The notes below the pieces were generated by a model that had not been told where the DNA came from, did not search any database, and worked only from the letters and a program-made list of their open reading frames with translations. From Serratia liquefaciens (GTDB lineage Bacteria; Pseudomonadota; Gammaproteobacteria; Enterobacterales; Enterobacteriaceae), in the NCBI GenBank assembly GCA_012719855.1, contig JAAXZN010000017.1, forward strand, positions 107,483-171,482: a DNA stretch of 64,000 nucleotides, in the 5' to 3' direction. Made by a program: the position numbers and the translations under genes. Below, piece after piece: positions 1 through 9,129 of this stretch. Position 1 is the stretch's first letter; each line of letters opens with the position of its first letter.

Positions 1-234
1 TTTCTGTTCCGACCACATCACTTTACGATCGTTATACGCGGCATTCACCGAGCTGGAGGGCAGCGCGGCCCCACCGTGGTGGCGTTGGATTTTGTTCTGA
101 TCGGCCAGGTCATTCAAATCACGGCGAATCGTTTGCGGGCTGACGTCAAAATGTTCGACCAGTTCTTCCGTGCTGACATAGCCCTGCAGGCGCACCAGCT
201 CGATAATTGCGTCATGACGCTGTGTTTGCTTCAC
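1..234 (-). CDS. glpR: GlpR, DeoR-family repressor of glycerol-3-phosphate genes (N-terminal part only)
   Basis: Only the first 78 codons lie in the window; the rest runs off the left edge. The protein begins MKQTQRHDAIIELV and carries the DeoR-type winged helix-turn-helix (VSTEELVEHFDVSPQTIRRDL, then HHGGAALPSSSVN), which matches E. coli GlpR almost residue for residue. The start is a GTG at 234-232, preceded by a good AGGGGA ribosome site. In the family this repressor binds the glp operators and is released by glycerol-3-phosphate. It is the last gene of glpE-glpG-glpR, 36 bases after glpG. The sugar-phosphate-binding domain cannot be assessed here. Confidence 0.95.
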   Translation of the reverse strand, partial: MKQTQRHDAIIELVRLQGYVSTEELVEHFDVSPQTIRRDLNDLADQNKIQRHHGGAALPSSSVNAAYNDRKVMWSEQK

Positions 235-270
235 GGTAATCCCCTAAAACGCCCGGCTTGTACCTGGCTG

Positions 271-1107
271 TTATTGTTCGTTGTGCGCGCGATGACGCGT
301 GTCCCAAAATGCCATCAATAACCCTAACACTAAACCGGCTACGTGTGCCGCGTTAGCGATCGACATTCCTAAAATATCGAAATATCCGGCCACCAGCCAC
401 AGCACCGAAAACACCATCAGGCCGCGTGGCAGCATCAGACCGCGTTCCGGCGCACGTTCGCCGCTAAGCCAGCAGTAACCCATCAGCGCATAGACCACGC
501 CGGACAGACCACCGAACAAGGCACCGCTGAACAGCGACTGCGCCCAACCGCTGAAAAAGGCCGAGACCACCGCCAGCACGAACAGCTTGCCGGCGCCGAG
601 GCGTTTTTCCATCGGGCCGCCGAGATACCACCACCACATCAGGTTAAAGGTGATGTGCAGCAGCGAGAAATGCAGGAAAGCATGGCTGACCCAGCGCCAC
701 AGTTGCGTGTACTGCTCGCTGTTCTGCGGCCAGGACAGCCAGTACATTACCGCGTCGTCGCCCAGTATCTGCATCAGGATATAGACCACAATGCACAGCG
801 CCATCACGCTCAGCGTCAGCGGGCCGGCCTTGCTGCGCAAGGTTTGCAGATAAGAATAGCCCTGGTAGTGCAGCTCGGCGTCGGTCTTGCCGGCCTGCCA
901 ACTGGCGGCCCGGTAGCGGCTGTTGAGCGGATCGATCAGAAACTGCTGCAGCTCATGTTGTACCTGTTCCAGGCGGCTGTCGTCAGCCAGCCAGATTTCC
1001 GCCGCTTCGCCGCTGTTGTGCACCCGTAGCTCGATGCCCTGTGTCGCCATATAGTCGACAAAGGCCTGCGCCAGGCGGGGGTTGGATACGGCGATTACTC
1101 TAACCAT
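271..1107 (-). CDS. glpG: GlpG, rhomboid intramembrane serine protease
   Basis: 278 residues, close to the 276 of E. coli GlpG. It has an N-terminal cytoplasmic domain of about 90 residues, then six membrane helices. The rhomboid signatures are the WR motif in loop 1 ([12 protein letters not shown], residues 135-146), the GLSG nucleophile motif with Ser202 ([12 protein letters not shown]) and the helix 6 histidine at about 255 (NAAHVAGLV). The enzyme cleaves transmembrane substrates within the inner membrane. I start at MVRVIAV (1107) rather than at the longer frame because that gives the family N-terminus. It lies 167 bases after glpE with a hairpin terminator in the gap, so it may also use its own promoter. 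Confidence 0.96.
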   Translation of the reverse strand: MVRVIAVSNPRLAQAFVDYMATQGIELRVHNSGEAAEIWLADDSRLEQVQHELQQFLIDPLNSRYRAASWQAGKTDAELHYQGYSYLQTLRSKAGPLTLSVMALCIVVYILMQILGDDAVMYWLSWPQNSEQYTQLWRWVSHAFLHFSLLHITFNLMWWWYLGGPMEKRLGAGKLFVLAVVSAFFSGWAQSLFSGALFGGLSGVVYALMGYCWLSGERAPERGLMLPRGLMVFSVLWLVAGYFDILGMSIANAAHVAGLVLGLLMAFWDTRHRAHNEQ

Positions 1108-1241
1108 GGCTTTTCCGTCTAAGTGAATGATTTTAGCCGCCGGTTTGCCCCGATGGCGTTGACGGCCGATTATACCGTCGAAACCCTGAGCGCAGGCAGC
1201 AGATCTGTGAAAAACCCGCAAAAACACTCACTAAAAGCGCG

Positions 1242-1267
1242 AAAAAGGAACCCGCCGAGACGGCGGG
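1242..1267 (-). terminator. Hairpin terminator after glpE
   Basis: On the minus strand CCCGCCG-TCT-CGGCGGG forms a perfect 7-bp stem (1251-1257 with 1261-1267), followed by TTCCTTTTT. It sits directly downstream of the glpE stop and upstream of glpG, so it should at least reduce read-through from glpE into glpGR. Confidence 0.7.
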
Positions 1268-1274
1268 GGGAGGA

Positions 1275-1601
1275 TTATGCGGAGGTTTCAACGTCCTGAG
1301 GATACTGGCGAGCCCAGGCCTCAAAGCCGCCGTCGATGCTGTACACCGCGTCAAACCCCTGATGCAGCAGGTATTGCGCCGCGCTGCGGCTGCTGTTGCC
1401 GTGGTAGCACATCACCATCACCGGACGATCAAAGTCGTTTTGCTGCATGAAGGTTTGCAGGCTGGCGTTGGTCAGGTGGAAGGCGCCTGGCGTATGCCCG
1501 GCTTCAAAACTCTGGGGATCGCGGATGTCGACCAGCGCGGCGCTGTCGTCTTTCCAACGGCTGTGCGCCTGCTCAACGTTGATCGCTTCAAACTGTTCCA
1601 T
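1275..1601 (-). CDS. glpE: GlpE, thiosulfate sulfurtransferase (single-domain rhodanese)
   Basis: 108 residues, the same length as E. coli GlpE. The rhodanese fold signatures are [13 protein letters not shown] near residues 24-36 and the active-site loop CYHGNSS with catalytic Cys65. The enzyme moves sulfane sulfur from thiosulfate to cyanide or thioredoxin in the cytoplasm. I choose the start at MEQFEAINV (1601); an in-frame ATG three codons upstream (1610) is less likely by family alignment. It is the first gene of glpEGR. In E. coli its upstream neighbour is the divergent glpD, but here it is ulaR. Confidence 0.95.
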   Translation of the reverse strand: MEQFEAINVEQAHSRWKDDSAALVDIRDPQSFEAGHTPGAFHLTNASLQTFMQQNDFDRPVMVMCYHGNSSRSAAQYLLHQGFDAVYSIDGGFEAWARQYPQDVETSA

Positions 1602-1685
1602 AACTGCCAACTGCCTCGTAATAAGAATATGCCGCCATTGTAATCAATTTCGTGCCAATTAAGACCAGATGAAGACTATGGTTTA

Positions 1686-2441
1686 TCACACCAGCTGTAC
1701 TTCAACACCTTGCAAGCGCAGCTGCTCTACGATAGCTGGAGATGCGTCACGGCCGGTTATCACCATGTCGATTTGCTCGGTGCGACTGAACAGCATGCCT
1801 GCGCGCTGACCAATTTTGCTGCTATCGACCAGCACCACCAGTTTACCGACATAGTTCAGCATCTTCTGCTCGGCCATGGCGGTCAGCATATCGGTTTTGT
1901 ACAAGCCATCGGCGGTCAGGCCGATGCCGCTGGTGAACATCCAGTGGCCGGCATACAGAGAAGCGTCGCCGTCCTGCGGTGCCAGGGTGATGGACTGAGT
2001 TTTATTGTACTGGCCACCCATGATCACCACGCTGTCGTGCTCTTGCTCAATCAAGTAGTTGGCCAACGGCAGGTAGTTGGTGATCACCTGCACGTCTTTG
2101 CCGCACATCTCACGCCCCAGCAGAAAAGCGGTCGAGCCACAGTTAATCACTACGCTTTCGCCCGGCTGGCACAGTTGCGCTGCCGCTTTGGCAATACGCA
2201 TTTTCTCGTCCAAATGCTGGGCCTGGTGGATATTGAGTGGCGTCCATGCTGCGCGAGGGGTGCTGGTGGCTTCTGCCCCATTGCGAACCTTACGCAGTTT
2301 ACCGATCTCATTCAGTTTGTTGATATCGCGGCGCGCGGTGGCGGGGGATATTTCAAACGCGGTTATCACGTCCGCTACGGAGATCTGCCCCTTATGCTGT
2401 AAGAGATCGAGAAGGGCATTATGGCGTTGGGACTCAGTCAT
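1686..2441 (-). CDS. ulaR: UlaR, DeoR-family repressor of the L-ascorbate regulon
   Basis: 251 residues. The N-terminal DeoR winged helix-turn-helix (about residues 5-57, [18 protein letters not shown]) is followed by the ligand domain with [18 protein letters not shown] and [20 protein letters not shown]. It aligns essentially end to end with E. coli UlaR. In E. coli this protein represses ulaG and ulaABCDEF until L-ascorbate-6-phosphate binds. It is on the same strand as ulaG, 119 bases downstream of it, and next to its presumed targets. Probable operators are the direct repeats between ulaG and ulaA. Confidence 0.95.
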   Translation of the reverse strand: MTESQRHNALLDLLQHKGQISVADVITAFEISPATARRDINKLNEIGKLRKVRNGAEATSTPRAAWTPLNIHQAQHLDEKMRIAKAAAQLCQPGESVVINCGSTAFLLGREMCGKDVQVITNYLPLANYLIEQEHDSVVIMGGQYNKTQSITLAPQDGDASLYAGHWMFTSGIGLTADGLYKTDMLTAMAEQKMLNYVGKLVVLVDSSKIGQRAGMLFSRTEQIDMVITGRDASPAIVEQLRLQGVEVQLV

Positions 2442-2560
2442 GCAGGCTCCATCAGGGAGTGGGGACAGTTTTTTTGATTATATGCGCAGCTTCTGACGAT
2501 TTGAATCATTGCTGTTCAAAAGTGCGCATAGGTATGACATCAAAATGCCCCATAGCCTGG

Positions 2561-3625
2561 TTACAGGAAGGATTTGAATGGCAAATCGGGTTCAAGGGTA
2601 AAGCAGTCGTCAAAACCGCGTGGGTAGTGGTACTCCAGATTATCTTTATCCAGCGGCCAGGTAAATTTGCCGCCAACCTGCCAGATAAAAGGCTTGAAGC
2701 CGTATTGGAGCCGATCCTTTTTCATTTCCCAAAGCATGCGGATTTCCTGCGGATCCGCCTGGAAATTTGACCATATGTCGTGATGGAACGGGATCACCAG
2801 TTTGGCATTCAATGATTCCGCCATGCGCAGAATGTCGGCGCTGGTCATTTTGTCGGTGACGCCACGGGGGTTCTCGCCATAGGAACCCAACGCCACGTCG
2901 ATTTGATGATCATTGCCGTGTTTGGCGTAGTAGTTGGAATAGTGCGAGTCACCGCTGTGGTACAAGTTGCCGCCCGGTGTTTTGAACAGGTAATTTACCG
3001 CTCGCTCGTTCATGCCGTCCGGCAGCACGCCGGCGGCTTTTTGTTCCACCGGCAGCGTGATCAAGGCCGTGCGGTCAAAAGCATCCAGCGCGTGAATTTC
3101 CACATCCTTGATTTTGATCACGTCCCCCGGTTTTACCGTGATGCAGCGTTCGCGTGGCACTCCCCAGCCGATCCAGATGTCCACGCAGCTTTGTGGCCCG
3201 ATAAAAGGCACCGAAGCCGCGCAGTTCTGCATCACTGCGGCGGCAACGTTAACGTCGATGTGATCGTTGTGATCGTGGGTGGCCAGGACGGCATCAATGT
3301 CCTTGATCGCAAAAGGATCGAGCACAAAGGGGGTGGTGCGCAGGTTGGGTTGTAATTTTTTTACCCCGGCCATGCGTTGCATCTGGTGGCCGTTCTTCAT
3401 CAGTGGGTTGCTGTGGCTTTGTTTGCCGGTACCGCACCAGAAATCAACGCACAGGTTTGCGCTTCCCTCCGACTTCAGCCAGATGCCGGTGCATCCCAGC
3501 CACCACATGGCGAACGTGCCTGGCGCGACCTGCTCGCGTTCAATTTCTTCATTCAGCCAGGTTCCCCATTCAGGGAAGGTGTTCAGTATCCAGGATTCGC
3601 GCGTAATCGTTGCGACTTTGCTCAT
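2561..3625 (-). CDS. ulaG: UlaG, L-ascorbate-6-phosphate lactonase
   Basis: 354 residues, the family length. It has a metallo-beta-lactamase fold with the metal motif THDHNDH (His117, His119, Asp121, His122) and further ligands near HSGDSHYSN and PFHHD. In E. coli the cytoplasmic enzyme opens L-ascorbate-6-phosphate to 3-keto-L-gulonate-6-phosphate, the first step after PTS uptake. The start ATG at 3625 has a GAGGGA ribosome site. It is divergent from ulaABCDEF, as in E. coli, across a 405-base control region. Confidence 0.97.
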   Translation of the reverse strand: MSKVATITRESWILNTFPEWGTWLNEEIEREQVAPGTFAMWWLGCTGIWLKSEGSANLCVDFWCGTGKQSHSNPLMKNGHQMQRMAGVKKLQPNLRTTPFVLDPFAIKDIDAVLATHDHNDHIDVNVAAAVMQNCAASVPFIGPQSCVDIWIGWGVPRERCITVKPGDVIKIKDVEIHALDAFDRTALITLPVEQKAAGVLPDGMNERAVNYLFKTPGGNLYHSGDSHYSNYYAKHGNDHQIDVALGSYGENPRGVTDKMTSADILRMAESLNAKLVIPFHHDIWSNFQADPQEIRMLWEMKKDRLQYGFKPFIWQVGGKFTWPLDKDNLEYHYPRGFDDCFTLEPDLPFKSFL

Positions 3626-4030
3626 GGTTAATCCCTCATCATTTACGGTTCAGTGATTTAAATAATCACATATAATCATTTAAAGATTAAGTATGATCGA
3701 TTTTGACTGAATCTAGCACCGTTTTTTTAAGCTGGCAATGCAGTAAAGCGTTTGGCTTGCTAGCGGGTCAGCTACAGGTCATGGATGGAAAATGAGTAAA
3801 AGGTAATTTAATTCAATGGGTAATCGGTTGGGTGAATCTTAGGGTATTGAATCAACATAGAATTGTTTTATATCTTGCGAGGTTGTTCACAAATAATCAT
3901 TTATAATCTTTTTGTGATTCTTGGTGATTGGTATGGTGAGGCTGTTCCTGCGTGACTGCGACGCCTGGCGTTGGTGCTGGTAGCGTCCGCCAATGCGCAA
4001 CAAGCATGCAAACGCTACCAGGAGAGCCAG
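3626..4030. promoter_or_regulatory. ulaG-ulaA divergent control region
   Basis: This 405-base gene-free, A+T-rich region separates ulaG and ulaA. It contains two near-identical 20-base direct repeats, 3661-3680 (AATAATCACATATAATCATT) and 3892-3911 (AATAATCATTTATAATCTTT), 17 of 20 bases alike and 231 bases apart. In E. coli UlaR represses both divergent operons from operators in this same gap, so the repeats are the best operator candidates, one near each promoter. The wide spacing would suit repression by DNA looping, which is an inference. I did not find promoter hexamers strong enough to name. Confidence 0.65.
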
Positions 4031-5428
4031 ATGGATACCCTTTACACCATTTTCACCGTTTTTTTTAATCAGGTGATGACGAACGCCCCCTTGTTGCTGG
4101 GGCTGGTCACGCTGCTTGGCTATGTCTTGCTGCGCAAAAGCGCGGCCGTGATCATCAAAGGCACCATTAAGACGATTATCGGCTTTATGTTGCTGCAAGC
4201 CGGTTCCGGTATTTTGACCAGCACCTTCAAACCGGTGGTGGCGAAGTTATCGGAGGTGTACGGCATCAACGGGGCTATTTCTGATACCTACGCCTCAATG
4301 ATGGCCACCATTGAGCGTATGGGTGACGCCTACAGCTGGGTCGGATATGCAGTGCTGCTGGCGCTGGCGCTCAATACCCTCTACGTACTGCTGCGGCGCA
4401 TTACCGGCATCCGCACCATCATGCTCACCGGCCATATCATGTTCCAACAGGTTGGGTTGTTAGCCGTATTTTTCTACATCCTGGGCTACGGGATGTGGAC
4501 TACCGTATTGTGCAGTGCGCTGCTGGCCTCGCTGTATTGGGGGATAACCTCCAACATGATGTTCAAGCCGACGCAGGCAGTAACCGAAAACAGTGGTTTT
4601 TCTATTGGCCACCAGCAGCAGTTCGCCTCATGGGTGGCTTATAAGATCGCCCCTTATCTGGGCAAGAAAGAAGACAGCGTGGAAGCATTGAAACTGCCGG
4701 GCTGGTTGAATATTTTCCACGACAATATCGTTTCCACCGCCATCGTCATGACGCTGTTTTTCGGCATCATTCTCTGCTCATTTGGCCTGGACACGCTGCA
4801 GATCATGGCCGGGAAAACGCACTGGACGATTTACATTCTGCAAACCGGGCTGATGTTTGCGGTGGCGATTTTCATCATTGTGCAGGGCGTGCGCATGTTT
4901 GTGGCCGAGCTGACGGAAGCCTTCAATGGCATTTCTCAGCGGCTGATCCCCGGCGCGGTGCTGGCGATTGACTGCGCCGCCATCTATAGCTTTGCACCGA
5001 ATGCCGTGGTCTGGGGCTTTATGTGGGGCACCATTGGCCAGTTGATTGCGGTGGCAGTGCTGCTGGCACTCGGCTCTTCCATCATGATCATTCCCGGTTT
5101 TATTCCGATGTTTTTCTCTAACGCCACTATCGGCGTGTTTGCCAATCATTTCGGCGGCTGGCGTGCTGCCATGAAGATATGCCTGGTGATGGGCATGATC
5201 GAGATCTTCGGCTGCGTCTGGGCCGTCAAGCTGACCGGGCTGAGCGCCTGGATGGGCATGGCGGACTGGTCGATTCTGGCACCGCCATTGATGCAGGGCC
5301 TGAGCCTGGGCCTGTGGTTTATGGGGGTGGTGATTGTGATTGCACTGCTTTACATGTTCTTCGCCGGGCGCACCCTGCGCGCGGAAGAAGATGCGGAAAA
5401 ACAGCTGGCTGAAACGGCCTCACAGTAA
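4031..5428 (+). CDS. ulaA: UlaA, ascorbate-specific PTS permease EIIC
   Basis: 465 residues, exactly the E. coli length. It is a polytopic inner-membrane protein with about 10-11 hydrophobic helices and conserved blocks such as [21 protein letters not shown] and [18 protein letters not shown]. It imports L-ascorbate and, with UlaB and UlaC, phosphorylates it during uptake. I start at MDTLYTIF (4031), not at the longer upstream frame, because this matches the family start and follows AGGAGAG. It is the first gene of ulaABCDEF. Confidence 0.97.
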   Translation: MDTLYTIFTVFFNQVMTNAPLLLGLVTLLGYVLLRKSAAVIIKGTIKTIIGFMLLQAGSGILTSTFKPVVAKLSEVYGINGAISDTYASMMATIERMGDAYSWVGYAVLLALALNTLYVLLRRITGIRTIMLTGHIMFQQVGLLAVFFYILGYGMWTTVLCSALLASLYWGITSNMMFKPTQAVTENSGFSIGHQQQFASWVAYKIAPYLGKKEDSVEALKLPGWLNIFHDNIVSTAIVMTLFFGIILCSFGLDTLQIMAGKTHWTIYILQTGLMFAVAIFIIVQGVRMFVAELTEAFNGISQRLIPGAVLAIDCAAIYSFAPNAVVWGFMWGTIGQLIAVAVLLALGSSIMIIPGFIPMFFSNATIGVFANHFGGWRAAMKICLVMGMIEIFGCVWAVKLTGLSAWMGMADWSILAPPLMQGLSLGLWFMGVVIVIALLYMFFAGRTLRAEEDAEKQLAETASQ

Positions 5429-5440
5429 CGGGAGAGCACC

Positions 5441-5749
5441 ATGACAGTACGAATTTTGGCGGTATGCGGCTGCGGGCAAGGCAGCTCGATGATCATGAAA
5501 ATGAAAGTCGGTCAATTCCTTACCCAGCAGGGCGTTAATCATACGGTGAACAGCTGTGCGGTCGGGGAGTACAAATCCGAACTGGGCAGCGCGGACATTA
5601 TCGTCGCGTCGACTCATGTGGCGGATGAGATTGTCGTCAGTGGCAACAAGTATGTGGTCGGTGTGCGCAATATGCTTTCTGCGACCGACTTTGGGCCCAA
5701 GTTGATGGAAGTGATTGGGGCGCATTTCCCCAACGACCTGAGCCAGTGA
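5441..5749 (+). CDS. ulaB: UlaB, ascorbate-specific PTS EIIB
   Basis: 102 residues. The phosphorylated cysteine is Cys9 in the opening loop ([13 protein letters not shown]), typical of this EIIB type. As I recall, E. coli has Asn where this protein has a second Cys at position 11. It accepts phosphate from UlaC and passes it to ascorbate bound by UlaA. It starts 12 bases after ulaA with a good GGGAG ribosome site. Confidence 0.96.
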   Translation: MTVRILAVCGCGQGSSMIMKMKVGQFLTQQGVNHTVNSCAVGEYKSELGSADIIVASTHVADEIVVSGNKYVVGVRNMLSATDFGPKLMEVIGAHFPNDLSQ

Positions 5750-5759
5750 GGGAACGGCC

Positions 5760-6233
5760 ATGAAACTGAGTGACTCACTGGCACAGAACAAGTCAGTCCT
5801 TCTGCAGGCGGAAGCCACCGATTGGCAGCAGGCGGTGAAATTGGGCGTTGATCTGCTGGTCGCCGCCGGGGTGGTAGAACCCCGCTATTTCAACGCCATC
5901 CTGGCCGGCGTTGAACGACACGGCCCTTATTTTGTATTGGCACCGGGGCTGGCGATGCCGCACGGTCGCCCGGAAGAAGGGGTGCTGAAAACCGGTTTTG
6001 CTTTGGTCACGTTGAAAACGCCAGTGTGTTTTGGCGATGAGGATAACGACCCGATCGATATCTTAATCACCCTGGCCGCAGTGGACAGCCGTACGCATCA
6101 GGAAGTTGGCATTCTGCAGGTGGTGAACCTGTTTGAAGACGAAGCCAATTTTGAACGCTTGCGCGCCTGCCGCTCGGTGGCTGAGGTGCTGGATTTAATC
6201 AATCAAACGTCCGCGGCTGCGGCAACGCATTAA
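5760..6233 (+). CDS. ulaC: UlaC, ascorbate-specific PTS EIIA
   Basis: 157 residues with the mannitol/fructose-type EIIA fold. The phospho-acceptor is His68 in [13 protein letters not shown]. It receives phosphate from HPr and passes it to UlaB Cys9. It begins 10 bases after ulaB with a GAGGGAACGGCC leader and is followed by ulaD after 10 bases, so it is clearly within one transcript. Confidence 0.96.
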   Translation: MKLSDSLAQNKSVLLQAEATDWQQAVKLGVDLLVAAGVVEPRYFNAILAGVERHGPYFVLAPGLAMPHGRPEEGVLKTGFALVTLKTPVCFGDEDNDPIDILITLAAVDSRTHQEVGILQVVNLFEDEANFERLRACRSVAEVLDLINQTSAAAATH

Positions 6234-6243
6234 CCAGGAGAGC

Positions 6244-6903
6244 ATGATGACCCAACATTTACCTATGCTGCAGGTGGCGCTGGATAACCAGTCAATGGAC
6301 GATGCCTATCGTACGACACGCCTGATCGCCGACGAAGTCGACATCATCGAAGTGGGCACCATTTTGTGCGTGGCTGAAGGGGTGCGTGCCGTGCGTGACC
6401 TGAAAGCCTTGTACCCGGATCGCATCGTATTGGCGGACGCTAAAATTGCCGATGCGGGTCAGATCCTGGCGCGCATGTGTTTTGAGGCGCATGCAGACTG
6501 GATCACCGTGATTTGTTGCGCCGATATCAATACCACCAAAGGTGCGCTGGCCGTGGCGAAAGAGTTCGATGGCGACGTGCAGATCGAACTGACCGGCTTT
6601 TGGACCTGGGAACAAGCGGTGGAGTGGCGTCAGGCGGGCGTGCAGCAGGTGGTTTATCACCGTAGCCGCGATGCACAGGCTGCCGGTGTGGCCTGGAGCG
6701 ATGAAGATATCGCCGCTATTCGGCGTCTTGCCGATATGGGCTTCAAGGTGACCGTCACCGGTGGGCTGGCGTTGGGCGATTTGCCGCTGTTCCAGGGCAT
6801 TCCCATTCATGTGTTCATCGCCGGGCGCAGCATTCGCGATGCTGCGGATCCGGTGGCAGCGGCACGTGAGTTCAAGCGCACTATTGCTCAACTGTGGGGG
6901 TAA
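6244..6903 (+). CDS. ulaD: UlaD, 3-keto-L-gulonate-6-phosphate decarboxylase
   Basis: 219 residues, three or so longer than E. coli UlaD at the N-terminus. It belongs to the orotidine-5-phosphate decarboxylase superfamily (TIM barrel); the active-site stretch is [10 protein letters not shown] (Asp65, Lys67, Asp70), followed by the phosphate-binding VTVTGGL and VFIAGRSI. It makes L-xylulose-5-phosphate plus CO2. Two ATGs are adjacent (6244 and 6247); the AGGAG at 6236-6240 is better spaced for the second one. Confidence 0.96.
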   Translation: MMTQHLPMLQVALDNQSMDDAYRTTRLIADEVDIIEVGTILCVAEGVRAVRDLKALYPDRIVLADAKIADAGQILARMCFEAHADWITVICCADINTTKGALAVAKEFDGDVQIELTGFWTWEQAVEWRQAGVQQVVYHRSRDAQAAGVAWSDEDIAAIRRLADMGFKVTVTGGLALGDLPLFQGIPIHVFIAGRSIRDAADPVAAAREFKRTIAQLWG

Positions 6904-6906
6904 ATT

Positions 6907-7767
6907 ATGGCTATGTTGCAAAAGGCCGTCCCTTTGGGCATCTACGAAAAGGCACTGCCGGCGGGAGAAGACTGGCTGACGCGTCTGCAACTGGCGGGTG
7001 AACTGGGATTTGATTTCGTAGAGATGTCGATAGATGAGAGCGACAGCCGTCAGGCACGGCTGGACTGGAGCCGCGAGCAGCGCCTGGCGCTGGTTCAAGC
7101 CGTTGCGACCAGCGGCGTACGGGTGCCTTCACTGTGCCTGAGCGCTCACCGCCGGTTTCCATTAGGCAGCGAGGATGATGGGGTGCGCAACCAGGGGCTG
7201 CTGATTATGCAAAAAGCCATCCGGCTGGCGCAGGATCTCGGTATCCGGGTGATTCAATTGGCGGGTTATGACGTTTACTACCAGCAGGCCAATGACAACA
7301 CGCGCGAGAGGTTCCGCGACGGTTTGAAACAGGCGGTGGAGATGGCAAGCCGTGCCCAGGTGACGCTGGCGATGGAAATTATGGATTACCCGTTGATGAA
7401 CTCGATCAGCAAGGCGCTGGGCTATGCCCATTACCTGAATAACCCGTGGTTTCAGTTATATCCGGATATTGGCAACCTGTCGGCCTGGGACAACGACGTG
7501 CAGATGGAACTGGTGGCCGGACGCGGGCATATCGTGGCGGTACATGTAAAAGATACCCGTCCGGGCGAGTTTAAAAACGTGGCCTTTGGCGAGGGGGTGG
7601 TCGATTTTGAACGCTGTTTCAGTACCTTGTTGCACAGCGGCTATCGCGGTCCCTATCTGATTGAGATGTGGAGCGAAACTGCGAGCGATCCGCTACATGA
7701 AGTGAGGGCGGCGAAAGCCTGGGTGACGGAGCGCATGGCAAGAGCCGGGCTGGCGATAGGAGCTTAG
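6907..7767 (+). CDS. ulaE: UlaE, L-xylulose-5-phosphate 3-epimerase
   Basis: 286 residues with the xylose-isomerase-like TIM barrel. Metal-binding acidic and histidine residues are in [31 protein letters not shown] and LIEMWSE. It converts L-xylulose-5-phosphate to L-ribulose-5-phosphate. It starts three bases after the ulaD stop, implying translational coupling, and is followed by ulaF after one base. Confidence 0.96.
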   Translation: MAMLQKAVPLGIYEKALPAGEDWLTRLQLAGELGFDFVEMSIDESDSRQARLDWSREQRLALVQAVATSGVRVPSLCLSAHRRFPLGSEDDGVRNQGLLIMQKAIRLAQDLGIRVIQLAGYDVYYQQANDNTRERFRDGLKQAVEMASRAQVTLAMEIMDYPLMNSISKALGYAHYLNNPWFQLYPDIGNLSAWDNDVQMELVAGRGHIVAVHVKDTRPGEFKNVAFGEGVVDFERCFSTLLHSGYRGPYLIEMWSETASDPLHEVRAAKAWVTERMARAGLAIGA

Positions 7768-7768
7768 T

Positions 7769-8458
7769 ATGCTGGAACAACTGAAACAGCGGGTCTATGC
7801 CGCGAATATGGCCCTGCCTGCGCATGGGCTGGTGACTTATACCTGGGGCAACGTCAGCGGCATCGATCGTGAACGGGGGTGGGTGGTGATCAAACCCAGC
7901 GGCGTGCCTTATGAAAGTATGCAGCCTGAGGATATGGTGGTGGTGAATATGCAGGGAGAGGTGGTGGAGGGACATTTACGGCCTTCTTCCGATACCCCTA
8001 CGCATTTGGCATTGTATCGGGAGTATGCGCAAATTGGCGGTATCGCGCATACCCACTCTACCCATGCCACCGCCTGGGCGCAGGCCGGTAAATCGATACC
8101 GGTGCTTGGCACTACCCATGCCGATTATTTTGCCGGGGATATAGCCTGCACGCGTGCCCTGACGGCGGAAGAGGTTGCCGGCGAATACGAGTTGAATACC
8201 GGGCGGGTGATCATCGAAACCTTGGGGGGCCATCAGCCGTTGTACACACCGGGCATTATCGTGTTTCAGCACGGCCCTTTCAGTTGGGGTAGCACGCCGG
8301 ATGAGGCGGTGCATAATGCGGTGGTGCTGGAGGAGGTGGCGAAAATGGCCTGGATCAGCTGCGGTATTAACCCCCAGCTGCGACGTATTGATGACCATCT
8401 GCTGGAAAAGCACTTCAATCGTAAACACGGCGCTGCTGCTTATTACGGGCAGGGGTAA
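7769..8458 (+). CDS. ulaF: UlaF, L-ribulose-5-phosphate 4-epimerase
   Basis: 229 residues, class II aldolase/AraD family. Zinc ligands sit in AHTHSTHA (two histidines) and FQHGPFSWG, with the family stretch [12 protein letters not shown]. It yields D-xylulose-5-phosphate, which enters the pentose phosphate pathway, completing ascorbate breakdown. The stop of ulaE (TAG) and the ATG of ulaF are separated by one base. E. coli has paralogues AraD and SgbE, but the operon context fixes this one as UlaF. Confidence 0.95.
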   Translation: MLEQLKQRVYAANMALPAHGLVTYTWGNVSGIDRERGWVVIKPSGVPYESMQPEDMVVVNMQGEVVEGHLRPSSDTPTHLALYREYAQIGGIAHTHSTHATAWAQAGKSIPVLGTTHADYFAGDIACTRALTAEEVAGEYELNTGRVIIETLGGHQPLYTPGIIVFQHGPFSWGSTPDEAVHNAVVLEEVAKMAWISCGINPQLRRIDDHLLEKHFNRKHGAAAYYGQG

Positions 8459-8523
8459 AACCGATGAGGTTATCCCCGTTGGTGATTATCCTGGGGTGTT
8501 ATGGCGGGCTTCAATCAACGATC

Positions 8524-8551
8524 TCAGGAAAAGGGCGGCCCCTTTTCCTGA
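8524..8551. terminator. Strong hairpin between convergent ulaF and GNAT gene
   Basis: TCAGGAAAAGGG (8524-8535) pairs perfectly with CCCTTTTCCTGA (8540-8551) around a CGGC loop, a 12-bp stem. There is no proper T-tract on either side, so it may act as a weak bidirectional terminator or mainly as a 3'-end stabiliser. Confidence 0.5.
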
Positions 8552-8555
8552 CTCA

Positions 8556-9104
8556 TTACGCGCCCGTTTCGACCGTCATCTTTTCGTAGCGATCGTTGAG
8601 CAGCTCTATCTCCGCCGTCACATTGAACCCTAGCTTTTGGTACAGGGCTTTCAGGTGGGGCTTTTTGGTATCGGCCAGAAGGCCGACTTTATTGAGCCCT
8701 TGCCGCCCGGCTTCCTCAACGACACGGTTAATCAGAGATTTTGCTATCCCTCGTCCTCTGCACTCCGGCAGGACGGCCAGGGAATCGATATATATTTCAT
8801 CGGGATCTGATTCATTTTCCATTTCAGCTCGATGCTCTGTTATGGCCGTGAACCCTGACTCGTCTTCCCCTTTGAAATAGAGGATACAGCCAAGGATTTT
8901 TTCCTGGTCCCGAGCCACGAAGACATTTTTATAGCCAAAATACACATCATGGCGGCCGAAGTTCACTTCGTACTGAAAAAGGGCTTCGTTGATATCGTCT
9001 TTGCCAGACAGGGCCAATACCGCGTCTTTATCCGCCAGTGCGATAAGCCTTACGACCTCTCCCGCATCAGTTTTTTTAGCGTTGCCAATAATGACATCTT
9101 CCAT
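8556..9104 (-). CDS. GNAT-family N-acetyltransferase
   Basis: 182 residues with a GNAT fold. The acetyl-CoA-binding motif A is IDSLAVLPECRGRGIAKSLINRVVEEA, where RGRGIA is the pyrophosphate loop, and motif B is HLKALYQKLGFNV. The N-terminal VIIGNAKKTDAGEVVRLIAL resembles uncharacterised GNATs. The substrate cannot be read from sequence. It starts 25 bases after the malT stop on the same strand, so it could be co-transcribed with malT, a neighbour I do not know from E. coli. Confidence 0.8.
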   Translation of the reverse strand: MEDVIIGNAKKTDAGEVVRLIALADKDAVLALSGKDDINEALFQYEVNFGRHDVYFGYKNVFVARDQEKILGCILYFKGEDESGFTAITEHRAEMENESDPDEIYIDSLAVLPECRGRGIAKSLINRVVEEAGRQGLNKVGLLADTKKPHLKALYQKLGFNVTAEIELLNDRYEKMTVETGA

Positions 9105-9129
9105 AATCGATTAGTCCTTTCTGTATTCG

